A program made the position numbers and the translations under genes. The notes below the pieces were generated by a model. The model worked only from the letters and a program-made list of their open reading frames with translations, was not told the DNA's origin and ran no database searches. DNA of 64,000 nt, from positions 1 through 64,000 of the forward strand of contig NZ_JASAMB010000014.1 of NCBI RefSeq assembly GCF_029948125.1, read 5' to 3'. Shown one piece after another: positions 23,108-33,331 of this stretch. Every line of letters begins with the position of its first letter. The first letter of the stretch is position 1. Source of the DNA: Catellatospora sp. KI3 (GTDB taxonomy: Bacteria > Actinomycetota > Actinomycetes > Mycobacteriales > Micromonosporaceae).

Positions 23108-23757
23108 CCGGCGGCGCGCAGGCGCTGCAGCACGACGTCGCCCGCATCGCCCTGTCGGTGGCCCGCGCCCACGGGTTCGCCCTCGGCGGCGGGCACGCCC
23201 TCAACCTGTACGGCATCGTCCACCGCGGCACCGAGGACGTCGACCTGTTCACCGACGTCGACGGCGGCGTGCGCGCCGCCGGTGCCCTGGTCGCCGCCGC
23301 GCTGGCCGACGCGGGCCTGCACGTCACCACCTACGGCGACGACCTCGGCGAGGTCTTCGACGGGCTCGACGACGAACTGGTCGAGTTCGAGGTGACCCGG
23401 GGCGCGGCGGTGATGCGGCTGACCCTGGCCCGCTTCGACCGCGAACGCGGCCCCGTCGTCATGGACATCGGGCCGGTGCTGCACCTGGACGACGTGCTCG
23501 GCGGCAAGGTCGCCGCGCTGGCGGCCCGCGCCGAGCCCCGCGACTTCGTAGACGTCGCCGGGGCGCAGCGCCGCTACGACCGCGCGCAGCTCATGGCGCT
23601 GGGGGTGCGGGCCGACCCGACCCTGGCCGCCGACGACTTCGCCGCCGCGATGCGCCGCCTGGACCGCCTCGACGACTCCGTCTGGCAGCACCTGTACGGC
23701 CTGAGCCCGCAGGCGTGCGCGGCGGTGCGGGCCGCGTTCGCCGACTGGCCCCGCTGA
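23104..23757 (+). CDS. AbiEii/AbiGii-like nucleotidyltransferase
   Basis: The 217-residue protein has the nucleotidyltransferase pattern of the AbiEii/DUF1814-type toxin family. A GGGHALNLYGIVHRGTEDVDLF signature appears at residues 20-41, with the catalytic DxD-like EDVDLF. A third acidic strand EVTRG and a conserved LGGKVAALAARAEPRDFVDV segment follow. AbiEii toxins transfer nucleotides and arrest growth. The start GTG 23104 overlaps the upstream gene by four bases. The pair may be a defence or toxin-antitoxin module, but the partner is not the classical AbiEi repressor. Confidence 0.75.
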   Translation: MTGGAQALQHDVARIALSVARAHGFALGGGHALNLYGIVHRGTEDVDLFTDVDGGVRAAGALVAAALADAGLHVTTYGDDLGEVFDGLDDELVEFEVTRGAAVMRLTLARFDRERGPVVMDIGPVLHLDDVLGGKVAALAARAEPRDFVDVAGAQRRYDRAQLMALGVRADPTLAADDFAAAMRRLDRLDDSVWQHLYGLSPQACAAVRAAFADWPR

Positions 23758-23797
23758 CCGGTCCGGGCACCCCGGCCGGGCGCCCGGACCACAGCGG

Positions 23798-25000
23798 TCA
23801 GTCCCTGCCGCCGCCCAGCGCCAGCGCGAACGAGAAACCGCCGACGACCGCCTCGACCCGGCCCAGTCCGCTCACCGCCCGGCCCGCGGTATCGCGGTGG
23901 TCGGCCGCCGAACCGTCACCCAGCGCACCGAGGCTGTTGTCACCCCAGGACAGGAAACCGGCGTCGTCGTCGACCAGCGCGTACGACGTCGTGGCCCCCG
24001 CGGCCACGGCCCGCGCCCCGGTGACGCCGACGACGACGCCCGGGGTGTCGCGGCCCGTCCCGGTCCGGCCGTCGCCGAGCTGACCGGCGTCGTTGAGGCC
24101 CCAGGACCGGACCGTCCCGTCGCGCAGCAGCGCCAGGACGTGCCCGGCACCCGCCGCCACAGACCGGACCCGGGCGAGCCCCGGCACCGCCGCCGGACGC
24201 GGCTCGGCCTGCGCGGCCGACCCCGTGCCGAGCTGGCCCTCGGTGTTGCTGCCCCAGGTCATGACCGTGCCGTCGGACAGCCGCACCACCGACGTCGCGA
24301 ACCCGGCCGCGACCTGCTCGACCCCGCGCAGACCCGCCACCGGCGCGGGCGCGGCCGCCGTCCCGCCCACCTGCCCGTCGCCGAGCTGCCCGGCGCTGTC
24401 GTCACCCCACGCCACCACGGTGCCGTCCTTGAGCAGCGCCAGCGAGTACGCGTCGCCCGCCGCGATCGCGCGGACCCTGCGCAGCCCCGGCACCCGCACC
24501 GGCACCCGCACGTCGGGCCCGGTCGAACCCAGGCCCAGCTGGCCCAGGTCGTTGGCGCCCCACGCCGCGACCGTCCCGTCGGCGCGCAGGGCCAGGCTGT
24601 GCCGCTCCCCGGCCGCCACCGCCACGGCGTCGTCCAGGTCCGACACCACCCCCGGGGTGGTGTGCTGGCCGGTGGTGCCGTCGCCGAGCTGCCCGTCGTC
24701 GTTGAGCCCCCACGCGCGTACCGAGCCGTCGTCCAGCACCGCCAGGCTGTGGAACACCCCGGCCGCCGCAGCGGCCACCGGCGGCAGCCCCGCCACGGTC
24801 ACCGGGGTCCACCGCGACTGCTCGGTGCCGTCGCCGAGCTGCCCGAACGCGTTGGCGCCCCAACCGCCCAGCGTGCCCTGCGGTGCGGCGCGCCCGGTCG
24901 CGTCCACCGGCGCGGCGGCCGCACCGTCGGGCGGCAGCGTCAGCAGCAGCCCCAGTACGGCCGCGCCGAGCAGGCGGCGCCGATCGGATGTCGATGTCAT
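23798..25000 (-). CDS. Exported RCC1-repeat beta-propeller protein
   Basis: The 400-residue protein has an N-terminal signal peptide (RRRLLGAAVLGLLLTLPPDGAAAAP) and seven RCC1 repeats with the recurring pattern WGxNxxGQLGDGT...PVxVxGLxxVxAVAAGxxHSLAL from about residue 45 to the end. This forms a seven-bladed propeller, probably secreted or surface-bound and acting by protein or glycan binding. A GGGGGATC site precedes ATG 25000. It is a single gene with no obvious partner. Confidence 0.9.
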   Translation of the reverse strand: MTSTSDRRRLLGAAVLGLLLTLPPDGAAAAPVDATGRAAPQGTLGGWGANAFGQLGDGTEQSRWTPVTVAGLPPVAAAAAGVFHSLAVLDDGSVRAWGLNDDGQLGDGTTGQHTTPGVVSDLDDAVAVAAGERHSLALRADGTVAAWGANDLGQLGLGSTGPDVRVPVRVPGLRRVRAIAAGDAYSLALLKDGTVVAWGDDSAGQLGDGQVGGTAAAPAPVAGLRGVEQVAAGFATSVVRLSDGTVMTWGSNTEGQLGTGSAAQAEPRPAAVPGLARVRSVAAGAGHVLALLRDGTVRSWGLNDAGQLGDGRTGTGRDTPGVVVGVTGARAVAAGATTSYALVDDDAGFLSWGDNSLGALGDGSAADHRDTAGRAVSGLGRVEAVVGGFSFALALGGGRD

Positions 25001-25170
25001 GTGTGATCCCCCGTGACGGCACGGACGGCGCGCCCGGTCGGCGCGCACGACGTCCGGCTCGCCCTTTCTACCTGCGCGGAAACACCGTTTCGTGATCGAC
25101 ACGCCTGGGCGCCCGGCTCCGGCGCGGGGCTGGCCGGGCCCGGTCCGGCCGGGCTGCTTGGATGGACGCC

Positions 25171-25692
25171 ATGACCGAGCAGCCGCGGTCGGCGGACGAG
25201 ATCCTCGACATCGTCGACGAGCACGACCAGATCACCGGCCAGGCCCGCCGCGCCGACGCCTACGCGCGAAGGCTCATCCACCGGTGCGTGTTCATCCTGG
25301 CCACCGACCCGGCCGGGCGGATCTTCGTGCACCGGCGCACCGCGCAGAAGCTGGTGTTCCCGTCCTGCTACGACATGTTCGTCGGCGGCGTCGTCGGCGC
25401 GGGGGAGTCCTACGACGACGCCGCGCTGCGGGAGGCGGCCGAGGAGCTGGGCGTCACCGACCTGCCGCGGCCGCGGTTCCTGTTCAAGTTCCTGTACCGG
25501 ACCCCCGAGCACGCGTGGTGGTCGGCGGTCTACGACGTCACCGTGCCCGGCCCGGTCGCCCCGCAGGTCGAGGAGGTCGCCTGGCACGCGTTCCTGACCC
25601 GCGACGAGCTCGGCGCGCGGCTGGGCCGCTGGCAGTGGGTGCCCGACGGCATGGCCGCGTGGCGGGAGCTGGCCGCGCGTCGGCTCAGCTGA
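25171..25692 (+). CDS. Nudix hydrolase (YfcD / IPP isomerase-like)
   Basis: The 173-residue protein has a complete Nudix box GGVVGAGESYDDAALREAAEELGV at about residues 74-97. The N-terminal DEHDQITGQARRADAYARRLIHRCVF resembles isopentenyl-diphosphate isomerase and YfcD. The substrate is unknown. ATG 25171 is seven bases after TTGGAT and looks leaderless; ATG 25162 is also in frame. It overlaps the convergent VOC gene by eight bases. Confidence 0.88.
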   Translation: MTEQPRSADEILDIVDEHDQITGQARRADAYARRLIHRCVFILATDPAGRIFVHRRTAQKLVFPSCYDMFVGGVVGAGESYDDAALREAAEELGVTDLPRPRFLFKFLYRTPEHAWWSAVYDVTVPGPVAPQVEEVAWHAFLTRDELGARLGRWQWVPDGMAAWRELAARRLS

Positions 25693-26125
25693 GCTGCTGC
25701 GCCAGGGCCAGGACGATGCCGCTCGGCCCGCGCAGGTAGCACAGCAGGTAGCTGTCCTCGTAGCGGGTCACCTCGCCGACGAGTTCCGCCCCGTGGGGCC
25801 GCAGCCGGGCCAGGGTGTCCTCGAGGTCGTCGACGGCGAACATGACACGGTGCAGACCCAGCGTGTTCACCGCGGTGACCGCCGGCTGCGGGCGGACCGC
25901 GGCCGGGTGGTGGTAGGTCGCCAGCTCCAGCCGCCCCGGTCCGCCCGGGATGCGCATCATCGCGATCTCGGTGCGCATGCCGGCGAGCCCGACGACCCTG
26001 CCCGCCCACTCGCCGTCGATCTTCGCCCGACCCTCCAGCTCCATGCCGAGCGCGGTGAAGAAGGCGACGGCGGCGTCGAGGTCGTCGACGACGATGCCGA
26101 CGTTGTCCATACGCTCAATCGTCAT
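25685..26125 (-). CDS. VOC (glyoxalase/bleomycin resistance) family protein
   Basis: The 146-residue protein contains two beta-alpha-beta-beta-beta modules of the vicinal oxygen chelate fold. The first is MDNVGIVVDDLDAAVAFFTALGM and the second LHRVMFAVDDLEDTLARLRPHG. A metal-ligand Glu is likely in GRLELATYHH. The substrate is unknown. A TATCCT box ends seven bases before ATG 26125, supporting a leaderless start. Confidence 0.88.
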   Translation of the reverse strand: MTIERMDNVGIVVDDLDAAVAFFTALGMELEGRAKIDGEWAGRVVGLAGMRTEIAMMRIPGGPGRLELATYHHPAAVRPQPAVTAVNTLGLHRVMFAVDDLEDTLARLRPHGAELVGEVTRYEDSYLLCYLRGPSGIVLALAQQLS

Positions 26126-26182
26126 GGCCCCGAGGATATGGCCCGGGTCCGACCTTGTCCGCCGCGACGAGCCGCAGCAGGG

Positions 26183-27112
26183 CTAGATCGGCTCCACGCC
26201 GGTCGGCAGGCGGCTCCACGCCGACTCCTCGTGCAGGTACGCCAGCAGCACCTCCCGCAGCGCCCGCGCCGCGTGGGTCGGGGTCACGTCACGGCGGTGC
26301 GCCAGCGCGATGGTGCGCTGCACCCCCGGCGGGGCCAGGGGGGTGGACCGCAGCCGGGTCCGCCCCGACAGCACCATCGACGGTACGAGCGCGACCCCCA
26401 GCCCCGCCTCGACGAACCCGAGCACGGCGTCCATCTCGCCGCCCTCGATCGCGAACGACGGCGTGAACCCGGCCCGGCGGCACGCCTCCAGGGTCGTGTC
26501 GCGCAGGTCGTAGCCGGGCCGGAACATGACCAGCGGCTGGTGCTCCAGCTCCGGCAGGGTCAGCACCGGCGACTCGGTCGGGGCGGGCAGGGTCGTGGCC
26601 GACGCGACGACCAGGCTCTCGCGCAGGATCGCCTCGGCCCGCAGCGCCGGGTCGGTGCCCTGGTCGGGCAGCACGATCAGGGCCAGGTCCAGGCCGCCGC
26701 GGGCGAGTTTGCCGACGAGGTCCTGCGAGCCGCCCTCCTCCAGCAGCAGCCGTACGCCCGGATAGCCCTCCTGGTAGCGGCGCAGCACCGGCGCGACGAG
26801 GCTGGTGCACAGGCTCGGGGTGGCACCCAGCCGCAGCCGCCCCCGGCGTACGCCGATGAGTTCCTGGACCTCCAGCCGGGCCGTCTCCACGTCGGCCAGG
26901 ATGCGCCGGGCCCGGGGCAGCAGCGCCTCCCCGGCCGGGGTCAGCGCGATGTTGCCCCGCGAGCGCGTGAACAGCGGCGCCCCCAGTTCGGTCTCCAGCA
27001 CGTGGATCTGCTTGCTCAGCGACGGCTGGGTCACTCCCGCCTGCTCGGCGGCCTGGGTGAAGTGCCGCGTCTCGGCCACCGCGACGAAGTACTTGAGCTG
27101 CTGCAACTGCAC
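26183..27112 (-). CDS. LysR family transcriptional regulator
   Basis: The 309-residue LysR regulator has the N-terminal helix-turn-helix (LKYFVAVAETRHFTQAAEQAGVTQPSLSKQIHVLE) and a substrate-binding domain from about residue 90. It resembles the CynR/OxyR-like group. GTG 27112 is preferred because TACGCT ends exactly six bases before it and relatives begin with xQLQQLxYF; ATG 27118 is two codons earlier. The nearest divergent gene is absent, so its target is unclear. Confidence 0.9.
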   Translation of the reverse strand: MQLQQLKYFVAVAETRHFTQAAEQAGVTQPSLSKQIHVLETELGAPLFTRSRGNIALTPAGEALLPRARRILADVETARLEVQELIGVRRGRLRLGATPSLCTSLVAPVLRRYQEGYPGVRLLLEEGGSQDLVGKLARGGLDLALIVLPDQGTDPALRAEAILRESLVVASATTLPAPTESPVLTLPELEHQPLVMFRPGYDLRDTTLEACRRAGFTPSFAIEGGEMDAVLGFVEAGLGVALVPSMVLSGRTRLRSTPLAPPGVQRTIALAHRRDVTPTHAARALREVLLAYLHEESAWSRLPTGVEPI

Positions 27113-27180
27113 ATCCATAGCGTACGGCCATCAAGCCCGCACCGACGATGCCCGTCTACCGCTCCGCTCGGGGTGACGTT

Positions 27181-27228
27181 GCCGGGCAATCGGTGGTTTC
27201 GGCGCTCGCATACGCCCGATTGCCCGGC
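27181..27228. terminator. Long hairpin between xyloglucanase and lysR genes
   Basis: GCCGGGCAATCGG (27181-27193) pairs with CCGATTGCCCGGC (27216-27228) around a 22-base loop. It lies downstream of the minus-strand GH74 gene, where it would act as a terminator. Confidence 0.6.
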
Positions 27229-27250
27229 GACTCAGTGGATCTCGGCAGGG

Positions 27251-29521
27251 CTACTCGCAGGTGTCGCCGACGATGATGCCGCGGCCGTTGGTGCCGACGT
27301 AGACGCGGCCGAAGACGCGCGGGTCGCCGGTGATGGCGGCGCCGGTCCAGCCGTACTGGTGCCGGTCGTCGTTGACGCGCACCCAGTGCGCGCCGCCGTC
27401 GACCGAGCGGTAGACGCCGCGCACGCCGCGCGCCTTGGCGCTGGTGTACACGGCAGGGTAGGCGCGGCCGGGCGCGGCTTTGCCGAAGCCGACGTTGTCG
27501 GCCTCCTGCAGCCCGGCCACCCGCGTGAACGAGGCACCGGCGTCGACCGAGCGCCACATGCCGTAGGCGGTGCCCTTCCCGCCGGCCAGCCAGACGTGGC
27601 CGGGCAGCCCCGGCACCGCCTTGAAGCGCACGTCGCCCTCGGTGGGCAGGCCGGTCGCGGCCGTGGCGGTGAACGTGGCACCGCCGTCGGTGCTGGCGTA
27701 GAACACTCCGCCGCTGAACGCGTAGAACGTCCCCTGGACCCGGTCGGACTCGACGCCCGCACCGGCGGGCAGGCCCGCCGCGGGCAGCCAGGCGGCGCCG
27801 CCGTCGGCGGAGTACACCACGCCGGTGCCGTCGGGCGACCACACGATGCGGGTGCCGTCGGCGCTGACCGCGACCCGGCCGCCGCCGCTGATCCCGTCCG
27901 GCTGGGTGGCGGCCGGGGTCCAGGTCGCGCCGCCGTCGGCGGAGACGCCCAGGCGGGTGCCGCTGACCGGGTTGCCGACCCGGACCACGGTCGACGGCGC
28001 CTGTCCGGCGAAGTCGAGGCCGGTCGTGGAGCCGTGGGTGGGGTCGGCGTACATGAGGCCGGGGTTGGCGAAGTCGTGGTGGACGAACCCGCCGACGTCG
28101 CCGACGGCCGACAGCAGGTGCGCGCCGGTCGGCGGGCTGATCAGGTCGAGCACCGCGGTCTCCTCGAGCCCGCGCGCGGTGACCTCGATGTGGACGGTGC
28201 CGCCGGTGTCCCAGTCGGTGAGGTTGCCGGTGCCGTAGATCGTGGCGCCGGTGCCGTACAGCAGCCGGTCGGAGTCGAACGGGTCGATCTCCAGCGACTC
28301 GGTCATCCAGCCCAGCTTCGGCGCCTCCTCCGGCGGTGCCGGGGTCTGGTTCCAGGTCAGCCACGGCGCGTCGGTGATGTCGATGTCGTAGCGCTTGCTG
28401 CGGTCCGGCCAGGCGCCCCAGTCCCAGGCGCGGGTCCAGGTGGCGCCCCGGTCGGTGCTGCGGAAGAACACGACATCGGGCCACCAGGCGATCTGGGTCG
28501 CGACCATGATCGTGTCCGGGTGCTGCCGGTCGACGGTGAGCCCCGAGTATCCCCAGCCGGAGGCCTCCGGGGTGATGTCGGTCCAGGCGCCGGTGGCCGT
28601 GTCCAGGCGCCACACCTGCCCGCCGCCGCCGTCGTACGGGCCGCCGGTGTCGCTGGTGGCCAGGTACAGGCAGCCGCCGGAGTGGTCGAGGACCGCCTTG
28701 TGCGGCAGGTACCCGGTGGGCGTGCCGGGCACGGGGGCCCAGGTCGCGCCGCCGTCGGTGGACCGGTACAGCGGGTCGGCCTTGTCGGCGACGCCGACGT
28801 AGAGGGTCTGGGTGGTCCGGCGCCGGCGGCCCGTACGCGGGTCGAACACCACCCAGAGCACGCCCTGGAGGTCGTTGGAGTATCCGCTGGTGTCGTTCGG
28901 GTCGGCCCGGTAGTCGCCCGGGTTCGGGAAGCTGTCGACCTTCGCCCAGGTCTGGGCCTGGTCGGTGCTGCGCCACAGGCCGTGGCCGCTGGGCGCGCCC
29001 AGGTACAGGATCTCGTTGCGGTGCGGGTCGACGGCAAGCCGCTCGCCCATGCCCCGGCCGGGCATGTTGCCGCCCAGCTTGAACGGCAGCGGAGCGGCCT
29101 TCCAGGTGCGGCCCCGGTCGCGTGAGCGCAGCACGGCCCCGGTGCCGGGGTCCCAGTCGTTGGTGTAGGTCCCGACGGCGACGTAGACGCGGTCGGGGTC
29201 GGCGGCGTCGGTGGCGAGGCTGGCCACGCCGGTCCAGCCCCACCGGTCCCAGCCGACCCAGTCGAGCAGGGGGATCCACCGGCCGGTGGGCTGGTGCCAG
29301 CGGTAGGCGCCGCCGATGTCGGTGCGGGCGTAGACGAGGCCGGGCTCGGACTGGTTGAAGACGATCCCGGGTACGAAGCCGCCGCCGACGATCTCGACGT
29401 TGCGCCACGTGTAGCCGGGCTGCGCGCCGAGGCCGGGCACGGCGAACGCGCCCGCGCCCGCGGCGGCGCCGGCCATGCCCGCGGCGAGCAGGCCGCGCCG
29501 GGAGATGGGTGTGTCTCGCAT
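27251..29521 (-). CDS. Secreted GH74 xyloglucanase
   Basis: The 756-residue protein has a Tat signal (SRRGLLAAGMAGAAAGAGAFAVP) and the tandem seven-bladed propellers of GH74 endo-xyloglucanases. The family start YTWRNVEIVGGGFVPGIVFN and YARTDIGGAYRW, and repeated YRSTDGGATW BNR-type loops, are all present. It cleaves the glucan backbone of plant xyloglucan outside the cell. There is no carbohydrate-binding module after the catalytic part; it ends YVGTNGRGIIVGD. ATG 29521 has GAAGGA upstream. A GTTT-N7-AAAC operator overlaps its promoter. Confidence 0.93.
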   Translation of the reverse strand: MRDTPISRRGLLAAGMAGAAAGAGAFAVPGLGAQPGYTWRNVEIVGGGFVPGIVFNQSEPGLVYARTDIGGAYRWHQPTGRWIPLLDWVGWDRWGWTGVASLATDAADPDRVYVAVGTYTNDWDPGTGAVLRSRDRGRTWKAAPLPFKLGGNMPGRGMGERLAVDPHRNEILYLGAPSGHGLWRSTDQAQTWAKVDSFPNPGDYRADPNDTSGYSNDLQGVLWVVFDPRTGRRRRTTQTLYVGVADKADPLYRSTDGGATWAPVPGTPTGYLPHKAVLDHSGGCLYLATSDTGGPYDGGGGQVWRLDTATGAWTDITPEASGWGYSGLTVDRQHPDTIMVATQIAWWPDVVFFRSTDRGATWTRAWDWGAWPDRSKRYDIDITDAPWLTWNQTPAPPEEAPKLGWMTESLEIDPFDSDRLLYGTGATIYGTGNLTDWDTGGTVHIEVTARGLEETAVLDLISPPTGAHLLSAVGDVGGFVHHDFANPGLMYADPTHGSTTGLDFAGQAPSTVVRVGNPVSGTRLGVSADGGATWTPAATQPDGISGGGRVAVSADGTRIVWSPDGTGVVYSADGGAAWLPAAGLPAGAGVESDRVQGTFYAFSGGVFYASTDGGATFTATAATGLPTEGDVRFKAVPGLPGHVWLAGGKGTAYGMWRSVDAGASFTRVAGLQEADNVGFGKAAPGRAYPAVYTSAKARGVRGVYRSVDGGAHWVRVNDDRHQYGWTGAAITGDPRVFGRVYVGTNGRGIIVGDTCE

Positions 29522-29561
29522 GCGGTTGCGTCCTTCGGTGAAGGGGGAGTGGAGGGACTGC

Positions 29562-29584
29562 CGCATATAGTTTGGAGATTAAAC
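29562..29584 (-). promoter_or_regulatory. Candidate operator/promoter of the xyloglucanase gene
   Basis: An AT-rich patch holds GTTT-N7-AAAC (29570-29584) next to a TATATG -10-like box read on the minus strand. Its position about 50 bp before the ATG and its resemblance to ROK/XylR sites (TAGTTTG half-site) suggest sugar-controlled repression. Confidence 0.45.
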
Positions 29585-29642
29585 GAACTTATGGAAAGAC
29601 GGACTTCGGCAGGCCCGGACCCCGCCCCGGGCCAGTGAGTTT

Positions 29643-29678
29643 CCCCACTGCCTGAGGTCCAGGTCACAGGCAGTGGGG
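29643..29678. terminator. 12-bp perfect hairpin upstream of sdh
   Basis: CCCCACTGCCTG and its exact complement enclose a 12-base loop in the ~300-bp region between the divergent xyloglucanase and sdhC genes. No gene ends here, so it may be a structural element and not a true terminator. A second repeat, ATAGCC-CCC-GGCTAT, lies at 29750-29764. Confidence 0.4.
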
Positions 29679-29785
29679 CGGCATCCACGCGGGATCCGCA
29701 GGGCCGGCACCTGAATGCACGCTGAAAGATCAATATCAGGTGTTTCGGTATAGCCCCCGGCTATCGACCAGGCATGCCCGATGCA

Positions 29786-29815
29786 TTGGACGCCTGATCC
29801 ACACCGTCCTAGCCT
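29786..29815 (+). promoter_or_regulatory. sdhC promoter, leaderless
   Basis: TTGGAC (29786-29791), an 18-bp spacer and TAGCCT (29810-29815) end seven bases before the sdhC GTG, so the mRNA should begin at the start codon. Confidence 0.65.
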
Positions 29816-29822
29816 GCGAGAC

Positions 29823-30524
29823 GTGGCAGTAGCGAATCAGACCCTCACCCGACCTGGACTTCTGCGGTCCACGGTCGGCCAGAAGGTGATCATGGCGGTT
29901 TCGGGAGCACTCCTGGTGCTCTTCCTCGTCGCCCACATGGTCGGCAACCTCAAGATCTTCTTCGGCGCGCAGACGTTCGACTCGTACGCGCACTGGCTGC
30001 GCGAGATCGGCGAGCCGATGCTGCCGTACTCGGCGTTCCTGTGGATCCAGCGCGTCGGCCTGCTGGTCGCCATCGTCGCCCACATCTGGGCCGCGACCGC
30101 GCTGACCATCCGCGCCCGCAAGGCCCGGCCCGTCAAGTACGCCCACCGCAAGCCCGTCCAGGGCAGCTACGCCGCGCGCACCATGCGCTGGGGCGGTGTG
30201 ATCATCGTGCTGTTCGTGGTCTACCACATCCTCGACCTGACCACCCGCACCATCAACCCGGTCGCCGACACCAGCAAGGCCCACGCGGCGGTCACCGCCG
30301 ACTTCGCCCCCGACCGCTGGTACGTCACCGCGTTCTACGCCCTGGCCGTGCTCACCCTCGGCTTCCACCTGCGCCACGGCATCTGGAGCGCGCTGCAGAC
30401 CCTCGGCGTCAGCAACGACCGCCGCGAGCGCGCCCTCAAGGGCGTCGCGCTGGCCGTGGCCGCGGTGATCGTCGCCGGGTTCCTCTCCGTCCCGTTCGCC
30501 GTACTCACAGGGCTGGTGAAGTGA
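29823..30524 (+). CDS. sdhC: Succinate dehydrogenase cytochrome b subunit
   Basis: The 233-residue protein has five hydrophobic helices and the heme-ligand-type histidines of the single-chain (class B) succinate:quinone reductase anchor, for example [30 protein letters not shown] and FHLRHGIW. It anchors the SdhAB catalytic part to the membrane and passes electrons to menaquinone. GTG 29823 starts seven bases after the -10 box; no ribosome-binding site is seen. It is the first gene of sdhCAB. Confidence 0.93.
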   Translation: MAVANQTLTRPGLLRSTVGQKVIMAVSGALLVLFLVAHMVGNLKIFFGAQTFDSYAHWLREIGEPMLPYSAFLWIQRVGLLVAIVAHIWAATALTIRARKARPVKYAHRKPVQGSYAARTMRWGGVIIVLFVVYHILDLTTRTINPVADTSKAHAAVTADFAPDRWYVTAFYALAVLTLGFHLRHGIWSALQTLGVSNDRRERALKGVALAVAAVIVAGFLSVPFAVLTGLVK

Positions 30525-30526
30525 CC

Positions 30527-32457
<1,931 letters not shown>

Positions 32458-32461
<4 letters not shown>

Positions 32462-33219
32462 CCCAGAAGTCGATGAGCCTGAAGCTGCGCATCTGGCGGC
32501 AGGCCGACGCCCGCGACAAGGGCGCCATGGTCACCTACCAGCTGCAGAACGTCTCCCCGGACATGTCGTTCCTGGAGATGCTCGACGTGCTCAACGAGCG
32601 CCTGACCCTGGACGGCGAGGACCCGGTCGCCTTCGACCACGACTGCCGCGAGGGCATCTGCGGCATGTGCAGCCTCGTGATCAACGGTGTCCCGCACGGG
32701 CCGGAGAAGGCGACCACCACCTGCCAGCTGCACATGCGGCACTTCAACGACGGCGAGACGATCGACATCGAGCCGTGGCGGGCCAAGGCGTTCCCGGTCG
32801 TGAAGGACCTGGTCGTCGACCGCCGCGCGTTCGACAAGATCATCCAGGCGGGCGGGTACATCTCCGCCCCGACCGGTTCGGCCCCCGACGCGCACGCCGC
32901 GCCGGTGCCCAAGGCCGACGCCGACGCCGCGTTCGAGGCCGCGACCTGCATCGGCTGCGGCGCCTGCGTCGCGGCCTGCCCCAACGGCTCGGGCATGCTG
33001 TTCACCGCCGCGAAGATCACCCACCTGGGCCTGCTGCCGCAGGGCCAGCCCGAGCGCGACGCGCGCGTCATCGACATGATGCACGCCCACGACGAGGCCG
33101 GCTTCGGCGGCTGCACCAACACCGGCGAGTGCACCTCGGTCTGCCCGAAGGGCATCCCGCTGCAGGCCATCGCCCGGCTCAACAAGGACTTCCGGCACGC
33201 CCTGCGCGCCGCGTCCTGA
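32458..33219 (+). CDS. sdhB: Succinate dehydrogenase iron-sulfur subunit
   Basis: The 253-residue subunit carries the [2Fe-2S] ligands in CREGICGMC with a distal Cys in TTTCQLH, and the [4Fe-4S]/[3Fe-4S] ligands in [12 protein letters not shown] and [16 protein letters not shown]. It relays electrons from SdhA to the membrane anchor. The start GTG 32458 overlaps the sdhA stop in GTGA. The operon closes five bases later with a very long hairpin. Confidence 0.97.
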
Positions 33220-33223
33220 CCCC

Positions 33224-33281
33224 GGCACCAGACACCGCAGGCCCGCGCCCGTACCGGCGCGGGCCTGCGGTGTCTGGTGCC
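33224..33281. terminator. sdhCAB terminator, 26-bp perfect stem
   Basis: Two 26-base arms (33224-33249 and 33256-33281) are exact complements around a 6-base loop. It starts five bases after the sdhB stop and can also act on the convergent UbiA-family gene. Confidence 0.9.
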
Positions 33282-33331
33282 CCGATCCGGCCTGGCCGAG
33301 ACCGGACGCGGCGGTCGGCACCGACCGGGCC

